A stretch of DNA of 64,000 nucleotides from Apiosordaria backusii (GCA_030549205.1 JAUKTV010000013.1:930001-994000); one strand, 5' to 3'; counted from the first letter of the stretch, positions 1-11,010 are shown. Notes: a model not told the origin generated them from the sequence alone. A program made the numbers and translations.

Positions 1-818
1 CAACCGCATGTTTTCGAATACGGTCTTGTCCGAGCCACAGTCAGGAAGCTCAGGCCCCTTACGAGAATTCAACAGCCGCTTGTTTTCTGATTCTGCCATG
101 TCCTCACGCATCTCGTCACGAGGCATGTTGTTGTTCCACTTCTTCCTCTCGGCTTCCTGAGCCGGACCAATCTCTTCATCGAAAGCCTGACGGGGAACCG
201 GAAGACCCGTCTCCTTGGCGACATAGCTTCGATGATCTATCCGAGGCATGGTCATCCACTTCTTTCTCTCCGCCTGCTCATCAGTGACTTCATCTTCATC
301 CCGATTACGACGAGGGGCGACCACCCTGCCAGTTGGCTCAGCAGCCCACTTGAAATAGTTGCGAGCCGTGCGAGCAACGGCATCATCGATGACGATGGTC
401 TCGGCCATGACAGCGGCGGCAACCGGGATGCCTGCGCACTGGGAGCAGATCTCGCTCGCGATGGATTCCACATCGGGGGCTTTGGCGGCGCAGGCGGTGA
501 TGACGCAGGGCGCGGCGGCCTTTTGGATCTTGCTGTAGTTTTTGCATTGGCAGGTGAGGTCGCTGGGGGGTGCGCAGCCGTTGGCGGCGGCGGCGGTATC
601 GATGCAGTTGACCTGATTTGTTGTTAGTGTTTACCTAAGGTTCATGGATGGGGTAGCAGGATAACAAAGGGGGTACATACGGCACACTTGGGCATATATG
701 CAGTCGCAGGGCATTCGGCAGCCACGGGGCGCGTAGCATCGGGGATCTCCATTCTGTGAAACTGGGCCGAGGCCCGAGCCAGGAAGACGACAAGCGGGAT
801 AGTGGTGCGGAGATGCAT
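1..818 (-). CDS. CFEM-domain secreted protein (partial, 3' end outside window)
   Basis: Two exons on the minus strand: 818-681 (46 codons) and 612-1 (204 codons, still open at the window edge). The 68-nt intron (613-680) has a GTATGT donor, a CTAAC branch site and a CAG acceptor. Residues 1-18 look like a signal peptide ending in ASA. Residues about 35-110 carry a CFEM-type cysteine spacing (AEC, KCA, NC, NGC, TCQC, PC, TAC, then C-x2-C). CFEM domains occur in secreted or GPI-anchored fungal proteins and some bind heme. The part after about residue 130 is charged and low in cysteine, with repeated ERKKW motifs. The C-terminus, and therefore any GPI signal, is not in the window. The family is well supported by the cysteine pattern; the specific role is unknown. 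Confidence 0.8.
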
Positions 819-1912
819 GATGGGCGATCATGTATTGGTGTCAAGTTCCGTTTGAATTCCAGAGTGACAGCCAAAATTCGCTGATTCTGATGATGGCGAC
901 AGAAGACCGGAAGACAGACTGATGGCGTGCTCAGGGGTCAACTTATACTGAACTTATACTGGTGCTGATGTTCGACGAGATACGTGGATGGGATGACAGT
1001 GACACTGCGACATCCGATGTTTATGTTTGCAACCAACTGTCTGGTCGTCAAGAGTTGCCATGATTGCCAAGCTGGTTGTACCCGTAGGCGCATCGAACCC
1101 ATGTGAAGGCATCATGTACTGTCAGTACTGATTTGGGTCCTTCCTCTCACCCCTGAACCCCTATTCCAGCTCGCACAGGCCAACGTTGCATTGTGATGTG
1201 GCTGCTGTGAAAGGTGAGACCGAAGGCAAACATGGCCACCGGATTCTCACAAACATCAGATCGGCACTGTCACAGAACCGACAGCGGCAGGTAACTTGAT
1301 CTGATCTTTTCGATCAATATCCTCTTCAACCCCAGAAGTCGTGGATGGCCCTTCATCACGATGTTCACATGTCAGCAATCCATCAGGGTTAGAGCCGTTG
1401 GCACAGCAACATTATTTACCCCTCATTCCCCTCCAATTGAGCCATATCCGTACCCCAAGGTGATGTGCGTTAACCCTAAACCCCGGGACAAGTCCGGGCT
1501 CAGCTACAGCCTTGCTGATTGATGCGACTCTGGCAAAAGAAACAACGGAGACCAAATAAGAGCAAAAAGATGACAGCTGGATTGAATTCAGCCGCGAGAA
1601 AGAGTCACATCGAGGCCGGGGTAGCTCGGCCGAGGTCGGGGGTGGACGGAATCTCCCTCCATGGCGGCACCTTTCGTGGGGTTTCTCAGAAATAATTGGC
1701 CAAAAAGTTTTCTGCCCCACCTCCAACAGGTGATGTGACCCACCCACAAGCCCAACTGCCCCCCATTTCCGCATTCGAAGGCGCATCGAACCACAGCTCG
1801 GGAGCTTGGGACAGACCGACGAGGTAAAAATCCACACCTTGTCTTTCTTCTCTCAGAGTCTCAGCCTCTCTTTCTCTTCACTCGACACTGGCAGACCTCT
1901 CCCTCAGTTACA
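819..1912. other. Intergenic region, divergent promoters
   Basis: This region separates the divergently transcribed CFEM gene and the aspartate aminotransferase gene. I see no convincing coding sequence. A pyrimidine-rich leader (about 1841-1905) precedes the aminotransferase start. A GAGTCA sequence at 1602-1607, the reverse complement of the TGACTC half-site bound by CPC1/Gcn4, lies about 305 bp upstream of that start; one short site alone is weak evidence. Confidence 0.5.
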
Positions 1913-3551
1913 ATGCTTTCCTCCCTCAGAGTCGTCTCGCGCCGGGCCGCCCTTGGCCGCGCCAACTTCACAGCCCTCCGCGCTGCTTCGACGTGGGCCA
2001 ATGTCCCTCAAGGTCCTCCAGTACGTTGAACCGTTGAACCGTTGAACGTTGGTTGATCTGTCCAACGGTGTGGCTGTCTTGCGCAACTGTCGTAGCTAAC
2101 GTTTTCCTGCAACAGGATGTATGTTTTCCTGTCACCTTTGTCACTAGCTTCCCGACGGCTCCTCGCGCGCATTCAGTTGTGTGTGCGTGACGTTATGCTA
2201 ACCAGCGCCTCGTCGATGACTGTTCACAGGCCATTCTTGGTATGTTTGTCCTCTTTGCGCAATGATCCACAGACCCAGGCCCGAACATGCCCGCTGACTT
2301 TGGTTGCTGTCTTCAGGTATCACGGAAGCTTTCAAGGCCGACAATTTCGACAAGAAGATCAACCTCGGTGCGTCGTTTTCGTTTTCGTTTCCCCCCCTCA
2401 CTCGAATATCGCTCGCGCGCGCGAAAATCCAAGACTAATACTCCCTCAAAGGTGTCGGCGCCTACCGCGATGACTCTGGAAAGCCCTACGTCCTGCCCTC
2501 TGTCCGTCAGGCTGAGGAGAAGGTGATTGCCTCGCGCCTTAACAAGGAGTACGCTGGCATCACCGGTGTCCCCGAGTTCACCAAGGCTGCCGCCGTTCTC
2601 GCCTACGGCGCAGACTCCTCCGCCCTTGACCGTGTCGCCATCACCCAGTCCATCTCCGGCACTGGTGCCCTCCGCATTGGTGGTGCTTTCCTCGGCAGAT
2701 TCTTCCCCGGCGCGAAGACCATCTACATCCCCCAGCCCTCGTGGGCCAACCACGCCGCCGTCTTCAAGGACTCTGGTCTCTCGGTCGAGAAGTATGCCTA
2801 CTACAACAAGGAGACCATTGGTCTCGACTTTGAGGGCATGATCGCCGACATCAACAAGGCCCCCAACGGCTCCATCTTCCTGTTCCACGCCTGCGCCCAT
2901 AACCCCACTGGTGTCGACCCTACCCCCGAGCAGTGGAAGGAGATCGAGGCCGCCGTCAAGGCCAAGGGTCACTACTCTTTCTTCGACATGGCCTACCAAG
3001 GCTTCGCTTCCGGCGACATCCACAAGGATGCTTTCGCCGTCCGCCACTTCGTCGCCCAGGGCCACAACATCGCCCTGTCCCAGTCTTTCGCCAAGAACAT
3101 GGGTCTCTATGGCGAGCGCATCGGTGCTTTCTCCATCGTCTGCGAGAACGCCGAGGAGAAGAAGCGCGTCGACTCCCAGATCAAGATCCTCGTCCGCCCC
3201 ATGTACTCCAACCCCCCCATCCACGGTGCCCGCATCGCCGCTGAGATTCTCAACACCCCCGCCCTCTACGACCAGTGGCTCGTTGAGGTGAAGGAGATGG
3301 CCGACCGCATCATCACCATGCGCGCCCTCCTCAAGGAGAACCTCGAGAAGCTTGGCAGCAAGCACGACTGGAGCCACATCACCAGCCAGATTGGCATGTT
3401 TGCCTACACTGGCTTGTCGCCTGAGCAGATGGATGCGCTGGCCAAGGAGCACAGCGTCTATGCCACCCGCGACGGCAGAATTTCCGTTGCTGGTATCACC
3501 ACCGGCAACGTCGGGAGACTGGCCGAGGCCATCTTCAAGATTACTGGTTAA
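1913..3551 (+). CDS. Aspartate aminotransferase, mitochondrial
   Basis: PLP enzyme exchanging the amino group between aspartate and 2-oxoglutarate, as in the malate-aspartate shuttle. Five exons are predicted: 1913-2020, 2116-2118 (3 nt, GAT), 2230-2239 (10 nt), 2317-2367 and 2452-3551, giving 423 aa. All introns have good ends (GTACGT, GTATGT, GTATGT, GTGCGT; all AG). The joined product reads GPP-D-AILG-ITEAFKAD at the start of the fold, matching the GPPD(A/P)ILG block of mitochondrial aspartate aminotransferases; skipping the 3-nt exon would remove the Asp. Residues 1-28 are Arg/Ser/Ala-rich with no acidic residue, as in a mitochondrial presequence. The PLP lysine is about K272 in SFAKNMGLYGER. 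Codon use is strongly C-ending, as expected for high expression. Identity is secure; the microexon is inference from splice sites and conservation. Confidence 0.93.
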
Positions 3552-3792
3552 TCAGCCTGTAATCTGTAAGATAAAATAATGAAGTAAAATATGAAACTTT
3601 TGGAGTAATCGGGTGGCTGGGCATTTTGTTTCTTTTGTTTGCTTGGTTGTGTGAAGAAAAAAAGAAGATGTTGTCGTATAGATAGATTTTGTATCTATAG
3701 ACGGACGGACTTGATGTGAGGATCTGTATGTACAATGAAGCCAATGTCTCTTCTCATGCCAAACCTTGTCCTTCCTAGTCAGCGCTGTTCTG

Positions 3793-4942
3793 TCAAGCCG
3801 TATCCAACCTCTCCAAATCTTTGCGCACTTCCTCCAGCTGCCTCCCCATATCAACATACACCCTCGCCATCTCCTTCATTTTCCTTTCCTTGTCTCGTTC
3901 CCCATCCCGGCGATAGTACTCCCCCAGCTCCCCTTCCAAACCCTTTATCCTCTCCCCTAGTCTGCCCTTTGCATCCCTCAAATGCCGCCCGTAATTCTCC
4001 AGCGCTGTGACCACTTCGGGGGAGTACACCTCTCTTTTCACCGCCCTCCCAGCAGATTTGATTTCGAGCTCTTGCTTCTGCGCAACAAGTGCAGTTTCCG
4101 CAGCGGAGTATTCTAGCGACCGAGAGATGGGCCCGTGTTTGGCCTCGAGACTTTTGATAAGCTTCCCCAAGACGAATACTTGCTGATCTAGGAGGTTGGA
4201 GACGGCGGCGGCGAGGGAGAGGCGAGACCGGAGGAGGGAGTATTTCTTGTGCGAGAGCGTTTCGCGCTGGGTGGTGCTGAAGGCGGGGAGACTGGATATG
4301 GAGCGGTGGAGGAAGGAGGGGTTGGTGGTTGGTTGGGAGAGGCGGGTTAGTGTTAGGGCTGTTGTGTGGAGGGATTGAGATAAAAAGGAGGAGAGGAGGG
4401 GGATGTGGGAGGGGAGTGTGGAGAAGGGGGGGTTGGATAATAAAAGGGGTAGTTGAGAGGGAGGGATGGGGTTGGTTGGGGAGAGCAATGGGGGGAGGAG
4501 GAGTAAGAGGTCGAGGAGGGATTGTGGGAGGGGAGGGGGTTTAGGTTGAGCTAAGGGGAGGGGAGGTGGGTGGTATCCTTGAGATTGGGATTGGGATTGC
4601 GAGCGGGTTGGTCGGCGGAGGAGGGTGGGTTTCTCGGTTTGGGGTGGTGGTGGTTGTTCGTTGGTTGGGACGGCGGTGGAGATGGCGTTGATGAGGAGGT
4701 GGTGCTTGGCTGTTTTGAGGCGGTGGTTGTCGAGTTCCTTGGTGGTGGTTAGTTGTGATGTAAACAATGAGCATGTGAAGATATGGTGTAAGCGGTACCT
4801 TTCTCACCGCAGCTCGCTTTTTGGCGTTGGGGTCTTTTCGGGTTGAGGCATCTGGGTTCAAGATGACTGTTGTGAGAGTTGTGTATAGGGCTGCAAATTC
4901 TGGATTTTGCTGCAAAACGAGATCGTCAATAGGGGGTATCAT
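3793..4942 (-). CDS. Coiled-coil protein, possibly augmin subunit 4 (HAUS4-like)
   Basis: Two exons, 4942-4808 and 4737-3793, separated by a 70-nt intron (GTGAGA donor, CTAAC branch, CAAG acceptor), give 359 aa. A second donor, GTACCG, 9 nt further on is also in frame and would add three residues. The N-terminus (LVLQQNPEFAALYTTLTTVI, then LDNHRLKTAKHHLLINAIS) is followed by a proline/serine-rich stretch (about residues 65-140) and a C-terminal half of long charged helices (about 200-359). The order of short motifs resembles HAUS4: an LLQNPxF-type start, an alanine-rich helix before a VxREVYSPEVVxAL-like segment, and a final KMKEMARVY helix. HAUS4 belongs to augmin, which binds spindle microtubules and recruits gamma-tubulin. 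I matched it from memory of the family only, so the name is tentative. It is divergently paired with bL28m (305 bp between start codons). Confidence 0.75.
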
Positions 4943-5247
4943 CTTGCTGTGTTTTTCGAGTGGTGATGAGTTGAACGAGGTGTAAGTCCCGATGTTAGAG
5001 ACAAGGGTCCCCCCACGATGTTTCCCTGAAAGATGGCCCAAGCTCCCAAACCGCTGGCAACCGGCACCAGCTGCCACAACCTAGGCGTTTCGGCTCCTCG
5101 AATTTTTGGAGCTCAACCTCATCGTCGCCGTCGTCGTCGCAGTTATCGTCAGTCGCCTGTGACTCGGGCGCCCACTCCAATCGACTGCGCTTTTTGCGAC
5201 AACCCGACCCCAGCAAATGGTCCCGCGATAGCTGACTCTCCCAGACA

Positions 5248-6126
5248 ATGTCAGCCCTCCTCCCGGCGAGAACCTGCCTCCGCGCAGCGACCACCACCAC
5301 ATTCACCCTCCCCATCCGCTCCTTCTCCTCGACCCCCTCCCAATCCTACAACCAATTCAGGGTCCGTGGTGTCCCCATTCCCTCACCCACCGGCCAAGCC
5401 CCCGAGATCCCCCCTTATCCCCTCGGACCCCGCCTCTTCTACAAGCAGTCCAACACCGGTCTCTACGGCCACGCCGCCATCCGCTACGGCAACAGGGTCT
5501 CCGACAGGAACGAGATCAAAACCCGCCGCACCTGGCGCCCCAACGTCCAGCGGAAACGCCTCTACTCCCTCGCCCTCGGCACCTGGGTTCAAACCCGGCT
5601 CACAACCCGGGTTCTCCGGACGGTCGACAAGGTTGGCGGTCTTGATGAATACCTCTTGGGGATCAAGTCCAACCGGATCAAGGAGTTGGGGCCATGGGGC
5701 TGGAGATTGCGCTGGAGAATCATGCAAACCAGAAGCATCAAGGCTAGGTTTGGCATTGAGAGGAGAAGGCTGGGGCTGGCAAACGGGAGGCTGGAGAGGG
5801 AGGTGAGGGAGGAGACTAAAAAGTACAAGATGGAGCAGAGGCAGATCAAGTGTCTTACCAAGAAGATGTTGGGATCGCAGTCACAACCATCAGCAGAGGC
5901 AAAGGGGCAGCAGCATGTGCTTCCAGACGGCAGGATTGTGGACGAGGCGGGCAAGGAGGCGTACATCAAGGAGACGGATGCCATGCTTGCCGATGAAGCT
6001 AGCGGGCAGATTCTCAATCTGGGGGAGGTGGAGGTGGCCAAGGATGAGGGGTTCATGAAGGAGAAGCCTGCGCCTACGAGGGCTCCCAAGAAGGCTCCCA
6101 AGAAGGCTCCCAAGAAGAAGGTTTAA
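5248..6126 (+). CDS. Mitochondrial large-subunit ribosomal protein bL28m
   Basis: Single-exon gene of 292 aa. Residues 1-30 (SALLPARTCLRAATTTTFTL, then PIRSFSSTPS) are a typical mitochondrial targeting sequence with an RSFSST-like cleavage context. The bL28 fold lies around residues 65-170: GLYGHAAIRYGNRVSDRNEI followed by KTRRTWRPNVQRKRLYS and LTTRVLRTVDKVGGLDEYLL. This matches bacterial L28 (yeast Mrpl24). The C-terminal third is a fungal extension that ends in three APKK repeats and KKKV. The protein is a structural component of the mitoribosome. A long alternative-frame ORF overlaps its first half, but only this frame carries the conserved motifs. Confidence 0.9.
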   Translation: MSALLPARTCLRAATTTTFTLPIRSFSSTPSQSYNQFRVRGVPIPSPTGQAPEIPPYPLGPRLFYKQSNTGLYGHAAIRYGNRVSDRNEIKTRRTWRPNVQRKRLYSLALGTWVQTRLTTRVLRTVDKVGGLDEYLLGIKSNRIKELGPWGWRLRWRIMQTRSIKARFGIERRRLGLANGRLEREVREETKKYKMEQRQIKCLTKKMLGSQSQPSAEAKGQQHVLPDGRIVDEAGKEAYIKETDAMLADEASGQILNLGEVEVAKDEGFMKEKPAPTRAPKKAPKKAPKKKV

Positions 6127-7876
6127 GAGACCAGGAAATGAGAAAGCAATGTAAAATATTTGTGTATACATCTTACTTCTATTTTCTTAACACTGTAACA
6201 TGATTCTGGCAGTTTGGGAGTGCATGTCAGCTTTGAGATGATGGGTGTATGAAGTTGGGACAGAAACAGATACGCGGTGGGCCGAAAATAGGTACTGCTA
6301 CACAACCCAGCGAGTAGAAACCGGTTTAAACAGGCGTGCTGCTCAAAAAGGGGTTCTTGAACCATCTTTTGAACCCAATCTCCTCTTCCAAGGCTTGTCG
6401 AGTGTTTCCCAAGGTCTGTCAACTCGACTTTGAGGCCTGGCCTTACAATTTGTGTGGGGTTTCTGACTTGATTTTGGCTTGTCTGTAGCGTGAAGCACAA
6501 GACTTAATCGAGGCCACATGAGGCGGCGAGAGAGATGAGGAACAAGCTGGGACACAAGGGATATAAAGATATGACGGTGGGCAGATGGTCCACGGCCTGC
6601 CAATTGGTGTCACGGTGTTGATTTTCTCCACGATCAAACTCCAAGAGGCAAGCCGAGAAGCTATTTTGAGAATGAAGCTCTTGGGATCTCTTGCCTTTGA
6701 TTGGCTGAGAGCTCCCGTCCCGGCAAAGTGGATCACCGGTAGCCGCCGTTCCTGAACAAACATCAGCCAATCAATTTGACAGACCATCTGAACCTGCAAC
6801 AGCTTCAATAATGACAGCTCATGATTATGATGGACCACTCACCCGGTCAACTTAAGTCAATGAGTCTCCTGAATCTTGAAGTGAATGTCGAACGATCTGA
6901 GCATATGAACAGAGACACACCGGAGGAATAAGCAGTAGAAGCTCGAGGATGAAATGTTCAAAAGTAGGAAAAGATTGGGAGGTGGGGCTTGGCATTTGAC
7001 GCGGGGCTGAACCGTGACTACTCTGCGACTTCATCGATTCACCTCCAGCAACACCAGCGTCATCTCCAAGATCCATCACCAAATCAGACACAAGCAGCGA
7101 TTGGCGTGGAATGTAAAGAAAATTCAAAGACATGCGCAACACCGGCAGTTATTTGACGCGGACACACAACTCTCGAAATGCTCCGCTCCCGCGACGGCTG
7201 GTGCCCTTGATGACACCCCATGCCAGATCACGCAGAGTTCCTCCCAAGATGCACCAAAGACCGTTGAATGCAAGATCGGATTCAGCCACTTTTATCCTCT
7301 TCGGTCGACGGAAAACAGAAAATGACAGTCATGGGAGGTCGCCTCGCGAGCTGACGACGTGGTTTCGGCAGCCGCCCCGGAGGACCCCGGACCAAGAAAC
7401 GACTGGCTCACATGCACCCGGCGCTTAAGCTGAGCGCTTCAAGATGCCGTTGCAATTCACTTTCTATGGCTTTGTCGACACCGACAAAGAGCAGCCCTGT
7501 CTCTCGATTGTCTGGAGCCATGGTCATGTGCGGGCCCTACATTCACCAGGGCATTCTCTCTTATTGTCAACACCCGCCCATCCTCTATTGTTTCGCATCA
7601 CAGTCCCATTGTCTTTCTCTATTGTTCATCGCCACCTATTGTTTCGCGTGGCAGTAATAACTCATCATGCCCAGTTGGCTTGTTTGAGACTGTCATTTTC
7701 TTCTGTCATTTTCTTTTCTATTTCCTTGACTTTTTATTTTCTCGTCAATTTCCTTATTTCGGTTTCCATACTCATCACGATACTTTCGAGATACATTCGA
7801 CAACGAGATACACGATATACACAAACATTCATTCTTGGCTGGAACAAGATATCTTCTTTAGTTACTTTACCACAGA
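6127..7876. other. Intergenic region and long PRM1 leader
   Basis: No gene is recognised in these 1.75 kb. Short ORFs on both strands lack recognisable motifs or splice-consistent extensions. The last 300 bases before PRM1 are pyrimidine-rich, consistent with a leader. Two exact copies of CTATTGTTTCGC occur at 7585-7596 and 7636-7647; they contain TGTTTC, the core of the reverse complement of the Ste12-type pheromone response element TGAAACA, but differ from it in the last base. Confidence 0.45.
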
Positions 7877-10105
7877 ATGTCCTACGACGAGAAAGGCAGG
7901 GCAGGAGGGCCACCCCCGGTGCCTCCAGTCCCCGCCAGCCTCAACGCCAACTCCTGGGAGATGGTCGACCTCGACACAGATAACCACAACAAGGCCGCTC
8001 CAAAGCTTCAACCACACGCCCACACTGATCCCACCGTCACACCTTACCTCGGCCTCCGAGCCAGACTCTCCCAGCTCTGGTTTAACCGCTGGACGGTCCT
8101 CCTCATCCTCGTCCTAGTCCGCGTCCTTCTCCTGACTGGTAGCCTCAACGATAACATCGGCGACGCCAAAGTCAAGGCTCTTTCTGCGTGCACCAAGGTT
8201 GAAGATGTCGGCAGTGCCATGGCCTCCATGCCTCACTATCTGTCCGTGGGGGTCAACTCTATGGCTTCAGAGGGCATCGAGAAGGCTGTTTCTGCGATGG
8301 TCCAGATCTTGATGATGATCCTCACCGGCGTCGAAAATCTTGTCTACTTTGTCATCAACATGTACGTCGGGACCTGGGCCTGTCTCATTGCAGCCCTCAT
8401 CCATGGGGCTCTCGAGGTCGGCGCCAAAGGCATCGAGGCGGCAACAAAGGTCATGAATGACGCTATTGGAACAATTACGGGTCAGATTGCAGAGGCTATC
8501 GGCGACGTGCAGAACGGTCTCAATACCGTCCGCGATGCCGTTAAGAACATTGGAAATCTCCCTTTTGGCCCGAGTATCAACATTCCCACGATTGATATCT
8601 CCCGCCCCATCGCCGATCTCAAGGACATCAAGATCAATTCAACGGAACTCGTCGACGACATCGTCAAACTCGACAAAAAAGTGCCTACTTTTGACCAAGT
8701 GGAAAACTTCACCAAGAACGCCATTGCCGTCCCCTTCCAGTTCGTGAGGGAGCGGTTGAACGCCAGCTTCGGCAATTACCAGTTTGACAAGACCGTCTTT
8801 CCCGTTGCGCAGAAGCAGGCCCTTTCCTTTTGTTCCTCCAACTCCTTCCTCAACGATTTCTTCCAGTCGCTCTTCGAGATCGTTGCCAAGGCCAAGATTG
8901 CCTTTTTGGTGGCCATCCCTATCCTGGCCATACTGGCCATCATTGCGATGGGCTGGATTGAGATTCGCCGCTGGAGAAAGGAGAAAGAGAGGGCCAGGGT
9001 GTTCACTGAAAACGGGTTCGACCCGATGGACGTGGTTTACATTGCTGGGCGACCGATGACTGCGGGTGCTGGTATCTGGTTCGGGAGCCGGTTCGGCATG
9101 ACTGGCCGGAAGAACATTCTGGTTCGGTGGGCAGTGGCCTATGCGACTTCTCTGCCGGCGCTGTTTGTTCTTGCGTTGGCCATGGCCGGGTTCTTCAGCT
9201 GCTTTTGCCAGTACTTGATGCTGAGGGCTATCCAGAATAAGGCTCCGGAGCTCGCCGATCAGGTCGGGAACTTTGCTGGGGATGTCGTTGGCACATTGCA
9301 GGCTGTTTCAACGGACTGGGCGGATGGGGCGAACGGGGTCATTCTGAACTTGCAGAACGAGATTAACAACGATGTCCTGGGCCATGTCACTAACGCAACC
9401 AAGGCGATCAACAACACACTCAATACGTTTGATGAAGAGATCAGCAAGGCAGTCGAGACGGTCTTCAAGGACACCGTTCTGTTCAACGTGGCCAAGGATA
9501 TTGTTGGATGTGTGATTCTGCGAAAGCTTGACACAGTTGAGAAGGGGTTGACTTGGGTGCACGACCACGCTAGGGTCACGCTTCCGCTCTTCCGCAATGA
9601 TATGTTCAGCGCTGGAGCCAACGATAGTGTCAATGGCGATGGTGAGCTGACGAGCTTCCTGGCTACGCCCGCTAGCGTCACTACGGATGAGATTACGGAT
9701 GCGGTGGCCAAGGTCGTGGGTAAGCTGCAGAGCGGCATCATCCAGGAGGCACTGATCTCGCTGGCCCTGCTCCTCGTTTATGTCATTATTGTTCTTGGAG
9801 GAGTGGTCTACGCACTGGTCAGGATGACGCAAAACGACAAGACACGCGGTCTGGGAGGTGATAGATGGGGCGTGAAACCAGGCAGCAGACCTAATAGCTT
9901 TACTCCTGGTGACACTGCCGCCAACAGACAGCACCAACGGGACGTCCAGGTGGATCAGCAGCCAGACGGCTACTATGATTACAGACAAGAGGTGGTCTAT
10001 GCTGGGAGCGTCAAGAGGGGCCAGGTTGCGACGGAGAAATGGAACTCGCATGCGAGAAAGAGCAGCTACCCAACGGTTGAGGATTCCGGGTACTCTGGCC
10101 GATAG
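7877..10105 (+). CDS. prm1: Plasma membrane fusion protein PRM1
   Basis: Single exon, 742 aa. PRM1 is a multispanning membrane protein acting in plasma-membrane merger during mating-cell or hyphal fusion. Visible hydrophobic segments lie at about residues 72-90, 142-165, 341-361, 422-447 and 633-656, with two large extracytoplasmic loops between them. The loops contain several N-x-S/T sites and conserved cysteines (SFCSSNSFLNDFF; VGCVILRKLDTVEKGL). The region TENGFDPMDVVYIAGRPM after the third membrane segment, and GRKNILVRWAVAY before the fourth, fit the PRM1 family. The C-terminal tail (about 660-742) is polar and disordered. Length agrees with filamentous-fungal PRM1 proteins. The start has A at -3 (AGAATGTCC). 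Confidence 0.9.
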   Translation: MSYDEKGRAGGPPPVPPVPASLNANSWEMVDLDTDNHNKAAPKLQPHAHTDPTVTPYLGLRARLSQLWFNRWTVLLILVLVRVLLLTGSLNDNIGDAKVKALSACTKVEDVGSAMASMPHYLSVGVNSMASEGIEKAVSAMVQILMMILTGVENLVYFVINMYVGTWACLIAALIHGALEVGAKGIEAATKVMNDAIGTITGQIAEAIGDVQNGLNTVRDAVKNIGNLPFGPSINIPTIDISRPIADLKDIKINSTELVDDIVKLDKKVPTFDQVENFTKNAIAVPFQFVRERLNASFGNYQFDKTVFPVAQKQALSFCSSNSFLNDFFQSLFEIVAKAKIAFLVAIPILAILAIIAMGWIEIRRWRKEKERARVFTENGFDPMDVVYIAGRPMTAGAGIWFGSRFGMTGRKNILVRWAVAYATSLPALFVLALAMAGFFSCFCQYLMLRAIQNKAPELADQVGNFAGDVVGTLQAVSTDWADGANGVILNLQNEINNDVLGHVTNATKAINNTLNTFDEEISKAVETVFKDTVLFNVAKDIVGCVILRKLDTVEKGLTWVHDHARVTLPLFRNDMFSAGANDSVNGDGELTSFLATPASVTTDEITDAVAKVVGKLQSGIIQEALISLALLLVYVIIVLGGVVYALVRMTQNDKTRGLGGDRWGVKPGSRPNSFTPGDTAANRQHQRDVQVDQQPDGYYDYRQEVVYAGSVKRGQVATEKWNSHARKSSYPTVEDSGYSGR

Positions 10106-11010
10106 GGACGGCAAGAGAAGAAGGATTTCAAGGATGATAACGGGGAGGGTTCATCTTTTGGAGCTGGGCTAGGGCAACCACCACCGATGTACTCGGTCAT
10201 TTAATATTTTTTTTTCTCTCTCATCCTTCTTTTCTTTTGTTGTTGCATGGAGGTTGGGGATTGGCAAGGCGTTTGGATAGCGAGGCGTTCCAACATATAT
10301 ACCTTAGACAGGCATACAGACCAGATCATTTAAAGACATCCGGCATGCAACAATGGGCATTTTTCAATCTTGTGATGTGTGGTGATTATGTGAGATCCTC
10401 TGATTACTGTGACTCTTCAACGGGCAAGGTATTCAGGTGCCTGAGATACCCGAGGTAAAGAATGAAGCCCAGTTTGAGTTGAATCTATGCATTCAAAATG
10501 CTTTCTTTGTGAGATCCCAAAGTGGACTTGAATAAACCCATTGTGTGTGTGTCTTTTGATGACGGGCCTGTCCGTATCCATCGATCTCGGCACCTCGGGT
10601 CGTGTTGACCGGCGCCGTGCCCTCTTCAGTAACTGCGGGACATCGCCTCCGCAATCGGGGCTGATCCAGGTCGTGGCAAGCCGGAAGCAAAAATTACCTA
10701 TCGGTGGTCGGGCGAGAATGCGGGACTTGCGGGCGAGGGGGGCGCTGGAGGGGGGCGCTGGAGGGGCGGTGACTCAACGTGAGAGTCTCCGCTAATTTTC
10801 TGCCACCTACAGGGGGGCCCACTGTCCGATCTGAAGTATGACTCGCCCCTTTCAACAACCTGGAAGACATCCTCTACACCTATAACTCCAGACAAAGGCA
10901 GAGAGCAGACCGGGAGAAAATTGTTGACAGATTTCTGCTTTCCCTCTCCTCTGCAGCGACCGTTTCAATCCCACCAATTGGTCTTTTTTGACTGCACGCG
11001 CACATTCACC
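10106..11010. other. Intergenic region, tryptophan synthase promoter
   Basis: No coding sequence is recognised. The stretch 10731-10769 is G-rich with two to three imperfect copies of a GGCGCTGGAGGG unit, immediately followed by a perfect TGACTCA box. A pyrimidine-rich leader precedes the start codon at 11011. Confidence 0.5.
10770..10776 (+). promoter_or_regulatory. CPC1/Gcn4-type site (TGACTCA)
   Basis: A perfect palindromic TGACTCA lies 241 bp upstream of the tryptophan synthase start. A second copy with one change, TGACTCG, lies at 10839-10845. This sequence is the known binding site of Gcn4/CPC1, the cross-pathway regulator of amino-acid biosynthesis genes. The sites are seen; binding is inferred. 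Confidence 0.6.

Noticed and set aside
2313..3452. Long antisense ORF (379 codons) over the aminotransferase gene
   Set aside because: Shadow of codon bias in the highly expressed sense gene; no family motif.
5033..5806. 257-codon ORF overlapping bL28m in another frame
   Set aside because: Low-complexity Pro/Ser/Arg product; the bL28 motifs lie in the other frame.
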